This document shows, in pieces, positions 17,147 to 26,708 of a stretch of 43,950 nucleotides of DNA. The notes under the pieces were generated by a model that saw only the letters and a program-made list of their open reading frames with translations, searched no databases and had not been told where the DNA came from. This DNA is from Patescibacteria group bacterium (GTDB lineage Bacteria > Patescibacteriota > Minisyncoccia > Moranbacterales > UBA11712): assembly GCA_030018805.1 (NCBI GenBank), contig JASEHL010000004.1, forward strand, positions 1 through 43,950. The letters are read 5' to 3'. The position numbers and the translations under genes are program-made. The first letter of the stretch is position 1. Each line of letters begins with the position of its first letter.

Positions 17147-17752
17147 ATGGGTCCAGAAAAATACGAGACATACCAGAAATATTTGGCTCTGAGAGAAAAA
17201 ATTGATAAGAGCCTTAGGGATGTAACAATGGAAGAGTGGGACATCATAAAGAAAATTCTATTTGAAAGCAAAAACAAGCCACTGGATCTTACGAAAGACA
17301 TCCAAAGAAGCTTGAAAGTTTCCGGAAAGGGCATGGAAAAAGTGCCGGAAGCCAAGGTCTTGGAAGATAGATTGCGGATCAAGTTCAATATACTTACCGA
17401 TGCTCTGGGCAATTTCACGAAGGAAGACCTTGAATGTCTGGATAGGCATATTGTCGAAACATTGCACCAAACGGCAAGGAATATCGAATACTTCGACGCT
17501 CATATTGAGTTGCCGGAGGATATTCAGAAGAAAGTGTTAGAGCGAGGTCTAGCAATGCTTATATCCAAATTAAGCGATACGAACGATGTCGATAAATTAT
17601 CCCATAATGTGACAGTTTTGGACACGAAAATAATTGAGGCACTGCTTGATTCTGAGATAAAAAAATTGATGCCAGAACCCACGGAAGAAGAGACGAGGCG
17701 AGAGGTGGAGGGTTATTTTAGCTCACGGGAAAGGTTCGGGCCAATGCGATAA
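17147..17752 (+). CDS. Hypothetical helical protein
   Basis: 201 aa ORF; possible N-terminal extension in another frame from ATG 17097. Confidence 0.5.
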   Translation: MGPEKYETYQKYLALREKIDKSLRDVTMEEWDIIKKILFESKNKPLDLTKDIQRSLKVSGKGMEKVPEAKVLEDRLRIKFNILTDALGNFTKEDLECLDRHIVETLHQTARNIEYFDAHIELPEDIQKKVLERGLAMLISKLSDTNDVDKLSHNVTVLDTKIIEALLDSEIKKLMPEPTEEETRREVEGYFSSRERFGPMR

Positions 17753-17849
17753 TCTCTCCTAATATTTGATGTTAGAAAAATATTATAGAAATCAGCCAGC
17801 CGGGAGGGATTTTGAAAACCGCGGGGGATAATTTTCAAAAAATATAAGA

Positions 17850-17884
17850 GGCTGGTTCCCGCGATGGGAAACCAGCCTTTTTTC
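17850..17884. terminator. Intrinsic terminator between convergent genes
   Basis: AGGCTGGTTcCCgcgatGGgAAACCAGCCTTTTTT. Confidence 0.75.
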
Positions 17885-17893
17885 GATGAAGAG

Positions 17894-18322
17894 TCATTCG
17901 GTCTTTGGCCTGTGATTTTTTACGTTGAGATAAACGTAGATGATGATAACGGCGAATGTGGCAAGTGGCGGGGGAACAGTAAACCATGACTGTTTGCCAA
18001 CGATTTTTGTTGCCTCCAGCGCACCTGCGATGAAAAAGATTATTCCACAAAGAATCATGCAAAATTCCGTCAGGGTTATCGCGAGCCATTGCTTAGCTTC
18101 AGTGGCACGGCGATAAAAGTACATTATCCCGAAATAGGCAGCCAAAACCAAGATTACGCTAAAGAGCACCCACTGAAGGAAGCTTGTACTTTCATTCATC
18201 ATGAATAAAGCACAAGTCAACAGTATATAAGAGCCGAGAGATAAATACTGCAGTTCTTTGGTGGGTATGATTTTCCAATTTATCTTCCTGATACCAGCTT
18301 TCCCTTTGCCAGGATATTTCAT
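17894..18322 (-). CDS. Four-TM hypothetical membrane protein
   Basis: Hydrophobic segments at regular spacing; gagggtgcg SD on the minus strand. Confidence 0.65.
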   Translation of the reverse strand: MKYPGKGKAGIRKINWKIIPTKELQYLSLGSYILLTCALFMMNESTSFLQWVLFSVILVLAAYFGIMYFYRRATEAKQWLAITLTEFCMILCGIIFFIAGALEATKIVGKQSWFTVPPPLATFAVIIIYVYLNVKNHRPKTE

Positions 18323-18581
18323 ATCCGCACCCTCCTAATTTCCAATAGATTTTTTGCCTATTTGAAAGTTGCTAATTTTCATATTAGACTTAAATCAGTT
18401 GATTATCAATAGGCTAATTTCTACACCATAAAATCCAACGCGGGAATTCTAAAAACCGTGGGGGGGAATAAAAAACACCCCTGCCTAAATACTCACGAAA
18501 ACACGGCCGTGGAATTATGATACTTTTTGAAAGACTTCCGCAAATTTCAGCGGGAGAGAAGAAATATAATCAACAAGATAT

Positions 18582-19463
18582 GTGTTGAAAGTGAAAGATC
18601 TAAAAAGGGGTTTCATGAATTTCTGGCAGGACAGAAAAGAGCTTTTTGAAATTCCCAAAAGTGAAATTCAGAAATTCGTTATCGGTGAATCCTTTCATAA
18701 GGTTCCCATATATTGCTACAAAGTTGATCATGGGGAAAGGAAAATATTATTCGTTTCTGCGATTCACGGCAACGAGATCGGCACCGTCAAGCTGGCTTAT
18801 TTTTTGCTCGATTATTTGAGCCATGATGAAAAAAAATACGAAAAACTCACCTGCTTTTTGGTGCCATGTCTCAACGTCGACGGCTTCGAAAGGGCAAGGG
18901 GCTTGCAGGGATATTTCAGAGGAGCGATAGGAAGACTAAATGCAAAAAATGTCGATTTGAACAGAAATTTTCCGACTCCCAATTTCAGAAGTCGTAGTTA
19001 TATATTATCCAGGAAAAGCAGCGCTGGAACATTTAAGTATAAAAGAGAAATTTCACCGGATAGCCCCGAAGCCAAAAGTCTCAGCCCCTCTCAACGTAAG
19101 GGAATAAAAAATTGTGGAGAATTCGGCGGATCTGAACTGGAAACCAGGGCTCTTATGAATTTAGTTGAAAAAGAAAAAATATCCATTATATTTTCTTTTC
19201 ATAATTCCGGCCGGGATGTGATAGGCGGCAGGGACGAATTGTCTAAGGAGTTGGTGAAGATCTACGCGAATAAAACAGAGTATGAAATATTAGATGATGC
19301 TGAATGGCGAAAAATCGGCCAAACTGGAACAGCAAAAGATTGGTGTGATGATCAGAACATTTCTTTTATGGAAGTCGAGGGCTCCACGCGGTACGGTTCC
19401 GATTGGGAAATTCAAAAACCCGCGCTCGAGACCGTCTTGGAATATCTAGCGGAAACAGCGTAG
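18582..19463 (+). CDS. M14-type zinc carboxypeptidase / succinylglutamate desuccinylase-like
   Basis: FVSAIHGNEIGTVKLAYFLLDYL, FLVPCLNVDGFERARG, VDLNRNFP, SFMEVEGS. Confidence 0.8.
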   Translation: MLKVKDLKRGFMNFWQDRKELFEIPKSEIQKFVIGESFHKVPIYCYKVDHGERKILFVSAIHGNEIGTVKLAYFLLDYLSHDEKKYEKLTCFLVPCLNVDGFERARGLQGYFRGAIGRLNAKNVDLNRNFPTPNFRSRSYILSRKSSAGTFKYKREISPDSPEAKSLSPSQRKGIKNCGEFGGSELETRALMNLVEKEKISIIFSFHNSGRDVIGGRDELSKELVKIYANKTEYEILDDAEWRKIGQTGTAKDWCDDQNISFMEVEGSTRYGSDWEIQKPALETVLEYLAETA

Positions 19464-19579
19464 ATTTCTGTACAATATTGCTGCCCCCGCGGATTTAGGC
19501 TGGGGAGGTAATTGACATAAAAAAAAGCAATTGCTATTTTTCTTATAGCTCCCAATATTACTTCAGTCAACTCAAGGAG

Positions 19580-19933
19580 GTGGCCATGACCTTAATAGCT
19601 AACGAACAAGAACAATTATGCGGCGGATGGCTTGACTCTCTCTGGCTGCCCTCCCGAAAACAAACGGAAACGGCTAGGCAGGAGTTGCTGCAATCTTTTG
19701 ACAAAGAATATATCTTTGCCGCAAATCCGCCAGCCCAGGCGTTTGCCGAAGGCAAGTTGACGATCGGTCAAATGATTGTAGTAGACGGCCGGCAACTCAT
19801 TTTAAAAGGTGTCTACCCAAAAATGGAATATCCCGAGGCTATGGTTTTTTGGGATCATCCCAAGGGACGATACGTGCAATTTATCGGGGCGCCTTTCGTG
19901 GCTTCCAACATTGTTGGACTAGCTGGAGTATAA
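19580..19933 (+). CDS. Hypothetical small protein
   Basis: Promoter TTGACA near 19514, SD aaggaggtggcc, in-frame start; terminator downstream. The exact start (19580 or the ATG near 19586) is uncertain. Confidence 0.6.
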   Translation: MAMTLIANEQEQLCGGWLDSLWLPSRKQTETARQELLQSFDKEYIFAANPPAQAFAEGKLTIGQMIVVDGRQLILKGVYPKMEYPEAMVFWDHPKGRYVQFIGAPFVASNIVGLAGV

Positions 19934-19947
19934 ATATTTTTACCTGC

Positions 19948-19979
19948 GGGTTGGCAAGTTCCAACCCGCAAACCATTTT
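19948..19979 (+). terminator. Intrinsic terminator
   Basis: GCGGGTTGG-caagtt-CCAACCCGC then aaaccattttt. Confidence 0.7.
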
Positions 19980-20043
19980 TAGCTTATTACAAAGTTTAAA
20001 CAAGCCACTCCGCCTCCGCAAATTTCAGCGGGGGAGTGAGGGG

Positions 20044-20094
20044 TTGACACATTATTGTAATAATATACAATGATTATTGTAATAATAAACAATA
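20044..20094 (+). promoter_or_regulatory. Promoter overlapped by a tandem operator
   Basis: TTGACA 20044-20049, N16, TACAAT 20066-20071; two 22-bp near-identical units attattgtaataatatacaatg / attattgtaataataaacaata (20051-20072, 20073-20094). Confidence 0.8.
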
Positions 20095-20098
20095 ATTT

Positions 20099-20644
20099 AT
20101 GTTTGGCTTCCGCTCGAAAATAACCATCAAAGTCTTGAGATATTTTCTCTTGAACCGGAAAAGGCGCCACTACGTGAATGAGCTGGCGGATCTTTTGGCA
20201 GTCGATCCCGGCAATCTCTTCAGAAAACTCAAGGAACTGGAAAGTGAGGGAATTCTTGTTTCGGAAATGCAGGGAAACCAAAGATATTTCAAACTGAACA
20301 AGAAATATCCGCTGCTTCGGGAACTTGAGCATTTTTTTCGGGCGAAATACGGAATTGAAGAAATGCTGAAACAAAAACTTTCAAAACTCAAGGGACTGCG
20401 GGAGGCTTATATCTTCGGCTCCTATGCAAAAAATTCCCTTCAGCAGGAAAGCGATATTGACCTTTTGCTTATAGGAGATCATTCTTCGCTGGAGGCGAAA
20501 AAGTTAATTCTATCTGTTGCAAAAGAAATCCAGAGGGAAATCAATATCGTGGATTTTTCATCCGCGGAGTTCAAAAAAAAGAAAAAGGCTGGTGATGATT
20601 TTTTGAAAAATATATTTTCCCACAAAAAAATAAAAATAATGTAA
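20099..20644 (+). CDS. HTH-MNT (winged helix + minimal nucleotidyltransferase) protein
   Basis: N-terminal ArsR-like wHTH; YIFGSYAKNSLQQESDIDLLLIG nucleotidyltransferase motif. Confidence 0.85.
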   Translation: MFGFRSKITIKVLRYFLLNRKRRHYVNELADLLAVDPGNLFRKLKELESEGILVSEMQGNQRYFKLNKKYPLLRELEHFFRAKYGIEEMLKQKLSKLKGLREAYIFGSYAKNSLQQESDIDLLLIGDHSSLEAKKLILSVAKEIQREINIVDFSSAEFKKKKKAGDDFLKNIFSHKKIKIM

Positions 20645-21055
20645 ATGTTTGAAAAATTCCGGTTTTCCCGGAAACAAATAGAAAGATATCACAAGTCGGC
20701 GAAGAGGGACATGAAGATTGCCGCTGAAGCCGGCGTGCCGGAAGTACGTTTTCGCTTCTGCTATGACGCTTTACTCAAGCTGGCTATGGCTGTTTGCGCC
20801 GAAAACGGCCTGCGGGTGAAATCGCGACGTGGCCATCACATCGAACTTATCAAGAAATTAGCTTTTTTTCTGAAAGATTCGGAAATTGAAATCCTGGCCG
20901 ACGAAATGCGCTCAAAAAGAAATTGGGATCTGTATGGTGGCGGAATTGTTATTTCGCAAAAGGAAGCAAAAGGATATCTGGATTGGACGAAAAAAGTATT
21001 TCTGAAAGCTGAATCACTAATGTATAAAAAGCAAACAAGACTGACGCTTCGCTAA
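20645..21055 (+). CDS. HEPN domain protein, partner of the MNT protein
   Basis: Starts directly after the MNT stop (taaATG); helical HEPN pattern with RFCYDALLKLAMAVCAENGLRVKSRRGHH and RSKRNWDLYGGG. Confidence 0.75.
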   Translation: MFEKFRFSRKQIERYHKSAKRDMKIAAEAGVPEVRFRFCYDALLKLAMAVCAENGLRVKSRRGHHIELIKKLAFFLKDSEIEILADEMRSKRNWDLYGGGIVISQKEAKGYLDWTKKVFLKAESLMYKKQTRLTLR

Positions 21056-21094
21056 AAGTAAAACTTCGCGAGTCTATCCATTCCCCATCCGCAA

Positions 21095-21240
21095 ATTTCG
21101 GCGGGGAGTGAATATAATTACTTTTCCAGCTACGTAATTCTGCTAAAATCAAAAAATACCCTCATCCAAAATACTCACGAAACCACGGTCGTGTAATTAT
21201 GATACTTTTTTGAAAGATATCCGCAAATTCCGGCGGGGGA
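21095..21240 (+). repeat. 146-bp long direct repeat, copy 1
   Basis: atttcggcggggagtgaatataattactt...ccgcaaattccggcggggga; nearly identical to 22454-22599. Confidence 0.92.
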
Positions 21241-21245
21241 AAAAT

Positions 21246-21890
21246 ATGAAAAAATACATCAAAGGGAAAATCAAACTTTTCAAGGAGATAGTTTTTGGAA
21301 GATTTGGAATGCAAAACGATTTTGTCGGCTACGAAACCCTGATTAATTTTATTGAAAAGAATAAACTTCACGGATTGGAAGGAGATTTTTTGGAAATCGG
21401 AGCTTTTATGGGCGGGGGGAGCGCGAAGCTGGCAAGGTATGTCGATAAATATAGCAAAAAACTGATTGTCATTGACTTGTTCGATCCGAATTTCGACTCG
21501 ACGCCCAACGACAGGGACGAACGCATGAACTGGATATACAAAAAAATACTGGGAAAGAAAAATTTAAGAGATATTTTCAACGAAAACACCAAAAACGAGA
21601 AAAATATCGTTGTATATAGCGGAGATTCAAAGAAAGTCAGGCTGCCCGAGAATACGAAATTATGTTTCACTTTTATTGATGGCAATCACGATCCAAAATA
21701 CGTGAAAAATGATTTCTATTTGGCGCTTCACAAAACCATTCCCGGCGGAGTTATTGCTTATCACGACTACGGGGGAGATTTGCCGCAAACCACGAAAGCC
21801 ATACAAGACATGATTGACGAGAACAAAGAAAAAATAATCAAAACCGAATTAGTTCCCGAAAAAAGCATTATATTCATCACGCTTCGCTGA
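21246..21890 (+). CDS. Class I SAM-dependent methyltransferase (TylF/Methyltransf_24-like)
   Basis: DFLEIGAFMGGGSAKLARYV, LIVIDLFDP, FTFIDGNHDPKYVKNDF, AYHDYGG. Confidence 0.8.
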   Translation: MKKYIKGKIKLFKEIVFGRFGMQNDFVGYETLINFIEKNKLHGLEGDFLEIGAFMGGGSAKLARYVDKYSKKLIVIDLFDPNFDSTPNDRDERMNWIYKKILGKKNLRDIFNENTKNEKNIVVYSGDSKKVRLPENTKLCFTFIDGNHDPKYVKNDFYLALHKTIPGGVIAYHDYGGDLPQTTKAIQDMIDENKEKIIKTELVPEKSIIFITLR

Positions 21891-21903
21891 ATTCAACTAT
21901 CCA

Positions 21904-21925
21904 CCTCCGCAAATTTCGGCGGGGG
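21904..21925. repeat. REP-like hairpin CCTCCGC-AAATTTCG-GCGGGGG
   Basis: 7-bp stem (one G.T pair), 8-nt loop; related copies at 18535-18556, 20006-20038, 21081-21107, ~21218-21240, ~22445-22470 and ~22579-22599. Confidence 0.85.
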
Positions 21926-21951
21926 AGAAAAAAATGATTTAGATAATATTT

Positions 21952-22431
21952 ATGAAAAATACGGAAAAATATTCGCTTGAAAATGAAATCAAAGAAGGCT
22001 CCGGTATCATGGAAGCCGTAGACATTGCTATTTTCAACGAAAAGAATCAAGTTCTTTTGGGGAAAAGGATTGCGGTGGCCGAAATCGGAACCTGGGGTTT
22101 TCCCGGCGGGCATCTCAAAACGAATGAAACAATTATTGAATGCGCGAAGAGAGAGGTGAAGGAAGAAGTCGGAGACGATATTTCGGTAGAGGTTACCGAT
22201 GAAGTTTTGGCGGTGCGGGAAAACTGCATTGCTCCGCAACGTATACACCACGTCACAATTATAGTCAAAGGCATTCATAAAAAAGGCAAGCCAAAAGTCA
22301 TGGAACCGGATAGATGCGAAAAATGGGAATGGTTTGATCTCGACAATCTTCCATCGCCATTATTTTCGGGAGTAGAAGATACACTAGGCAATTATAAAAA
22401 AGGAATATCAGCTATTGTCTCTGATTGGTGA
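21952..22431 (+). CDS. NUDIX hydrolase
   Basis: Nudix box GGHLKTNETIIECAKREVKEEVGDD. Confidence 0.92.
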   Translation: MKNTEKYSLENEIKEGSGIMEAVDIAIFNEKNQVLLGKRIAVAEIGTWGFPGGHLKTNETIIECAKREVKEEVGDDISVEVTDEVLAVRENCIAPQRIHHVTIIVKGIHKKGKPKVMEPDRCEKWEWFDLDNLPSPLFSGVEDTLGNYKKGISAIVSDW

Positions 22432-22453
22432 TTTTTAATTTCCCTCTCCCCGG

Positions 22454-22599
22454 ATTTCGGCGGGGAGTGAATATAATTACTTGTCCAGCTACGTAATTCT
22501 GCTAAAATCAAAAAATACCCTCATCCAAAATACTCACGAAACCACGGCCGTGGAATTATGATACTTTTTTGAAAGACTCCCGCGAGTTTCGGCGGGGGA
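22454..22599 (+). repeat. 146-bp long direct repeat, copy 2
   Basis: See 21095-21240; partial relatives at ~17030-17070 and ~18490-18556. Confidence 0.92.
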
Positions 22600-22628
22600 A
22601 TATAAGTAATAAAATATTCTCAAAAACA

Positions 22629-23384
22629 ATGCAAAAAGACGAAGTGAAAAAGATCGTGAAAGACAGCTACGCGAAAATCGCGAAATCTTCCGGTGGTTGT
22701 TCATGTCGCGGGTCAGGTTGCGGAAGCGAAAACTCTTCTGAAAAAGTTGCCAAGGAAATAGGCTATTCAAAAGACGATATCGCGCGATTTTCCGAAGCGA
22801 ATCTGGGGCTCGGCTGCGGAAATCCGGTGGCAATGGCTGAAATCAAAAAAGGGGATACGGTTCTGGACCTTGGATCCGGCGCGGGATTCGATTGTTTTCT
22901 AGCGGCGGCGCGCGTGGGTGAGAAAGGAAGGGTCGTTGGAGTTGATATGACAGATGAAATGGTCGTAAAAGCGAGAGCGAATGCCGAAAAATACGGGTAT
23001 GGAAATATTGAATTCAAGCTGGGGGATATCGAGAAACTTCCTCTTGGTGATAATTATTTTGACGTCGCAATCAGCAATTGCGTCATCAATCTGGCACCGG
23101 ACAAGGACAAAGTTTTTCGGGAAACCTGGCGGGTGCTCAAGCCCGGCGGAAAAATGTTCGTGTCGGATATTGTTCTTCTCGCGGAACTTCCCGAGAACAT
23201 GCGAAAGGATAAAAATCTTCTTTCTGGATGCGTCGCGGGCGCGCTGATGAGAAACGACTACATTGAAAAAATAAAAAATGCCGGCTTTGAAGTAGGGATA
23301 CTTTCCGAGGACAAAGATATCAGCAAAAAGCAATACAATGGAATTGCGCTCGAGAGCCTCAAGATAAAAGCGACAAAAAAATAA
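22629..23384 (+). CDS. arsM: ArsM-like arsenite methyltransferase
   Basis: VLDLGSGAGFDCFLAA, GVDMTDEMVVKARANAEKYGY, SNCVINLAPDK, FREtWRVLKPGG, SGCVAGA. Confidence 0.8.
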   Translation: MQKDEVKKIVKDSYAKIAKSSGGCSCRGSGCGSENSSEKVAKEIGYSKDDIARFSEANLGLGCGNPVAMAEIKKGDTVLDLGSGAGFDCFLAAARVGEKGRVVGVDMTDEMVVKARANAEKYGYGNIEFKLGDIEKLPLGDNYFDVAISNCVINLAPDKDKVFRETWRVLKPGGKMFVSDIVLLAELPENMRKDKNLLSGCVAGALMRNDYIEKIKNAGFEVGILSEDKDISKKQYNGIALESLKIKATKK

Positions 23385-23445
23385 CTGTTCGCCAAGACAA
23401 AACTTTAGCTGGACTAAAATAATTACGTATTAAAATCCGTGATGC

Positions 23446-23473
23446 CACCAGCCCCGCGTGGGCTGGTTTTTAC
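23446..23473 (+). terminator. Intrinsic terminator
   Basis: CCAGCCC-cgcgt-GGGCTGGTTTTT. Confidence 0.75.
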
Positions 23474-23497
23474 TCATCTAGCTTGTATAATATAAAC

Positions 23498-24928
23498 ATG
23501 GAAAAAAAGAGGCTTAAAATCGCCATATCCTATCCGCCGCTGGAGTCCAAAAAAGGAACGCCGCTTTTGGCGCAGAACCGGCAGTTTCAGTGGTTTTCGG
23601 ACCCGACCTATATTTATCCGATGATTCCGGCCAGCGCCGCGACTTTGCTAAAAGAAAACGGCTACGAAGTTTTTTGGGACGATGGAATCGCGGAGGGATT
23701 GAGCTACGCGGAGTGGAAAGAAAGGCTCATCCGCGAAAAACCGGACATTGTTGCCATTGAAACCAAAACTCCGGTCGTGAAAAGACACTGGAAAATTATC
23801 GATGACCTGAAATCGAATTATGAATTAAGAATTACGAATTATGTATTATTTGGAGATCATGTTAGTACTTTGCCGGAGGAATCGTTTCAAAATTCCAAAG
23901 TTGATTTCGTTCTCGCCGGCGGAGATTATGATTTTCTTCTCTTGAAGCTTTTGAAAAATATTGATGACGAAGGCGCGCCAAAAATTGTTCGAGACGACGA
24001 GCAACATTCCCTTGACGAACTTCCGATGATTGATCGCGAGCTCACAAAATGGAAGCTGTACGCTTATAAAAATGGGAATTACAAATATACGCCGGGCAGT
24101 TACGTCATGAACGCCCGCGACTGCTGGTGGGGGAAATGCTCTTTCTGTTCTTGGGCGGCGATGTTTCCGGGAGAAAGTTACAGAGTACATTCGGTTGAAA
24201 AAGCGCTTGATGAGATTGGGGAATTAATAAGATTTGGAATTAAAGAAATTATGGAAGATTCGGGAACGCTTCCGATCGGAAAATGGCTTGAGGATTTTTG
24301 CGCCGGGATGATCAAACGAGGGTACAACAAAAAAGTTGTTCTTGACTGCAATATGCGCCTCAACGCGATAAAGAGTCCCGAAACCTGGCGACTGATGAAA
24401 AAAGCCGGATTTCGAATGATTCTTTTCGGACTGGAATCCGCCAATCAAAAAACGCTCGACAAAATTAATAAAGGGCTAAAAGTCGAAGAAATCGAACCGG
24501 TGCTCAAGATGGCAAAAGCCGCCGGGCTCGAGCCGCATATCACGGCAATAGTCGGCTATCCCTGGGAAAAGAAAAAAGACGTTGAGAACACTTTGGATTT
24601 CACGAAAAAATTGTTCCGCAAAGGCTATGTTGATTCGCTTCAGGCGACACTGGCGATACCTTATCCAGGAACACCGCTTTACAAATATTGCAAAGATAAT
24701 AATCTATTACTCACCGAAGACCACAACCGCTTTGACCAGCGGGAACCGGTAATGAAAACGGAAATGTCCGCTAAAGAACTCAAAAAAATGATCAGCAAAT
24801 TTTACCGGTCATTCGTGACTCCAAAGTTTTTCTTGAATAAAATGAAAGGAATAAGAAGCTGGGAGGACGTGAAATTCTACGGCCGGACGGGGAAAAAAGT
24901 GCTGGGACACCTCACCGATTTTTCTTGA
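23498..24928 (+). CDS. B12-binding domain radical SAM protein
   Basis: N-terminal B12-type domain, DCWWGKCSFCSW cluster motif, GLESANQKTLDKINKG. Confidence 0.85.
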   Translation: MEKKRLKIAISYPPLESKKGTPLLAQNRQFQWFSDPTYIYPMIPASAATLLKENGYEVFWDDGIAEGLSYAEWKERLIREKPDIVAIETKTPVVKRHWKIIDDLKSNYELRITNYVLFGDHVSTLPEESFQNSKVDFVLAGGDYDFLLLKLLKNIDDEGAPKIVRDDEQHSLDELPMIDRELTKWKLYAYKNGNYKYTPGSYVMNARDCWWGKCSFCSWAAMFPGESYRVHSVEKALDEIGELIRFGIKEIMEDSGTLPIGKWLEDFCAGMIKRGYNKKVVLDCNMRLNAIKSPETWRLMKKAGFRMILFGLESANQKTLDKINKGLKVEEIEPVLKMAKAAGLEPHITAIVGYPWEKKKDVENTLDFTKKLFRKGYVDSLQATLAIPYPGTPLYKYCKDNNLLLTEDHNRFDQREPVMKTEMSAKELKKMISKFYRSFVTPKFFLNKMKGIRSWEDVKFYGRTGKKVLGHLTDFS

Positions 24929-26657
24929 AGTTTTCTTCAATAACTTGCAAATTTTTCTTCAAATTTTCATCGGTCGGGTTGATTTCAATCGCTTTTTTCA
25001 TATTCTCCAGCGCTAGGTCGAGTTGGCCCGCGTTAAAATATACTTCTGCCATATTTTGATATGATTGCCAGAGGCTTGGATTGATTTCAAGCGCTCTTTG
25101 ATAATTCTTCATCGCTTCCTCGACTTGCCCGATTTGGGAATAAGTATGCGCGAGGTTGTGATAGGCGTCAGCGTAGTCGGGATTGATCTCGATCGCTTTT
25201 TTGAATTCCTCAATCGCTTTTTCGGGATTTCCCTGGCGCATATAGACATCTCCCAAGTTGTTATGGATCTGCTGGCCGGAAGGAGCGACTTTGGCCGTTG
25301 CTAGCCACAAAGTGTCTTCGCTTTTCCAGTCCCGGTTGCGGACGATTGTCCGGACGGAAAGCAATGAGACGATGAGAATCAAGAAAAAATAGCCGGCCAT
25401 TTTCGCGTTTTCGTTCAGTTTGACCATGCTGTCAAAAAACATCGCGACTATGACGATGATGCCGAGCGTTCCGAGATAGACATAGCGCTCCGCGACGACC
25501 CAGGAAATCTTGAAAGGAGTGAGGGTGGGAAGAAGAGTGATGGGAAAAAACGCGAGCCAGAAGAAAACCGTTTTGTTTTTGCGCCAGCTCCAGATGAGCG
25601 CGCCCGCAAAAAGCAAAGTGATGGCGAGCAGGGCGATGTACTGAATTTGCGTGAAGGCCATTTCGGTTTGATAGAGCGTGAGCTTCGCCGGCCAGAAGAT
25701 GAGCTTCAAGTACGAACCGAGCGCGACGGGAATCTGGACAAGAGGATTATATAATCCGGGGGATGACTGGTATGTCTGGGCTTCGACCGCCGACACGCGA
25801 TAGACGATTTTCAGAGCGTACATAATCAGCAAAAGCAGGCTGATGGAAAAAAACGGCGCAATTTTTCGCCAGTTGTATTTGAGACTGCCGAAAGCGAGCT
25901 CATAGAGCGCGAAAATCAGGAAAAGAGGGAGGGCTTTTTCGGAAGACAAAAGTGATAGCACAAAGAAAGCGATTGAATAGTATAAATATTTCCGGTCGCT
26001 TTCCGAGAAAAGATAGAAGAGAAACGAAAGCAGAAAGAAAAAAGCATAGAATGAATAGAGGCCTCCCGAAATCCACGACACCGATTCGGTGAGGATGGGA
26101 TGGACGGCAAAAAGGCTCGCCGCGATGAGCGCGACGCGCTTGTTCATCGAGAGTGAGAGAAGAAGAAAAATCAAAACGACGGTTCCGAAATGAGAAAAGA
26201 TGTTGATTATCCGGAAAGAAAAAGGATGCAGGCCGCCGAGGTGGAAAGCGATGAACTGGAAAAAGGCTGCCACGGAAAAATGAAGAGGGCCGGAGAAGAC
26301 TTGGGAAATTTTCCCGAGATTCTCGTTTCTGGCAAATCCCATGACGTCGTCGGAGACGAATCCGTTCGAGAATGAATTAGCGTATGATGCCATAACCAGG
26401 ATTGCGAGTAGAGCGAGCGCCAGGCGGTTTTCGCTAAAAAAATTCCAAAAGCTGAAAGAGGCTCCGGCATTGCCCGGCACGGACTCTTGTTCGAATCTGC
26501 GTCTTGCGAACCCGTCGTATTTTTCCCGCGACCATTTTTTCTTGAGATAATCCAGGACTTCATTTTCCGGGAGCCTCAAATCAGCGGCGATTTTTGAAAT
26601 TGGGTAATTCCTGATGTTTCTTTTTATGTAATTTTTTTGGTGACCGGATAAAGACAT
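24912..26657 (-). CDS. Multi-TM glycosyltransferase-like protein with C-terminal TPR repeats (TMTC/PMT-like)
   Basis: About 10 TM helices, then TPRs (NPEKAIEEFKKAIEINPDYADAYHNLAHTYSQIGQVEEAMKNYQRALEINP). Confidence 0.8.
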   Translation of the reverse strand: MSLSGHQKNYIKRNIRNYPISKIAADLRLPENEVLDYLKKKWSREKYDGFARRRFEQESVPGNAGASFSFWNFFSENRLALALLAILVMASYANSFSNGFVSDDVMGFARNENLGKISQVFSGPLHFSVAAFFQFIAFHLGGLHPFSFRIINIFSHFGTVVLIFLLLSLSMNKRVALIAASLFAVHPILTESVSWISGGLYSFYAFFFLLSFLFYLFSESDRKYLYYSIAFFVLSLLSSEKALPLFLIFALYELAFGSLKYNWRKIAPFFSISLLLLIMYALKIVYRVSAVEAQTYQSSPGLYNPLVQIPVALGSYLKLIFWPAKLTLYQTEMAFTQIQYIALLAITLLFAGALIWSWRKNKTVFFWLAFFPITLLPTLTPFKISWVVAERYVYLGTLGIIVIVAMFFDSMVKLNENAKMAGYFFLILIVSLLSVRTIVRNRDWKSEDTLWLATAKVAPSGQQIHNNLGDVYMRQGNPEKAIEEFKKAIEINPDYADAYHNLAHTYSQIGQVEEAMKNYQRALEINPSLWQSYQNMAEVYFNAGQLDLALENMKKAIEINPTDENLKKNLQVIEENFKKNR

Positions 26658-26708
26658 ATGTTTTGTTTTTATTATAAATGATATTATACTGAATTAAAAG
26701 CAATATTT

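Noticed and set aside
22569-22628. MKDSREFRRGN... N-terminal extension of the ArsM-like ORF (and MKDIRKFRRGK... at 21210)
   Set aside because: These residues are encoded by the intergenic repeat; real starts are 22629 and 21246.
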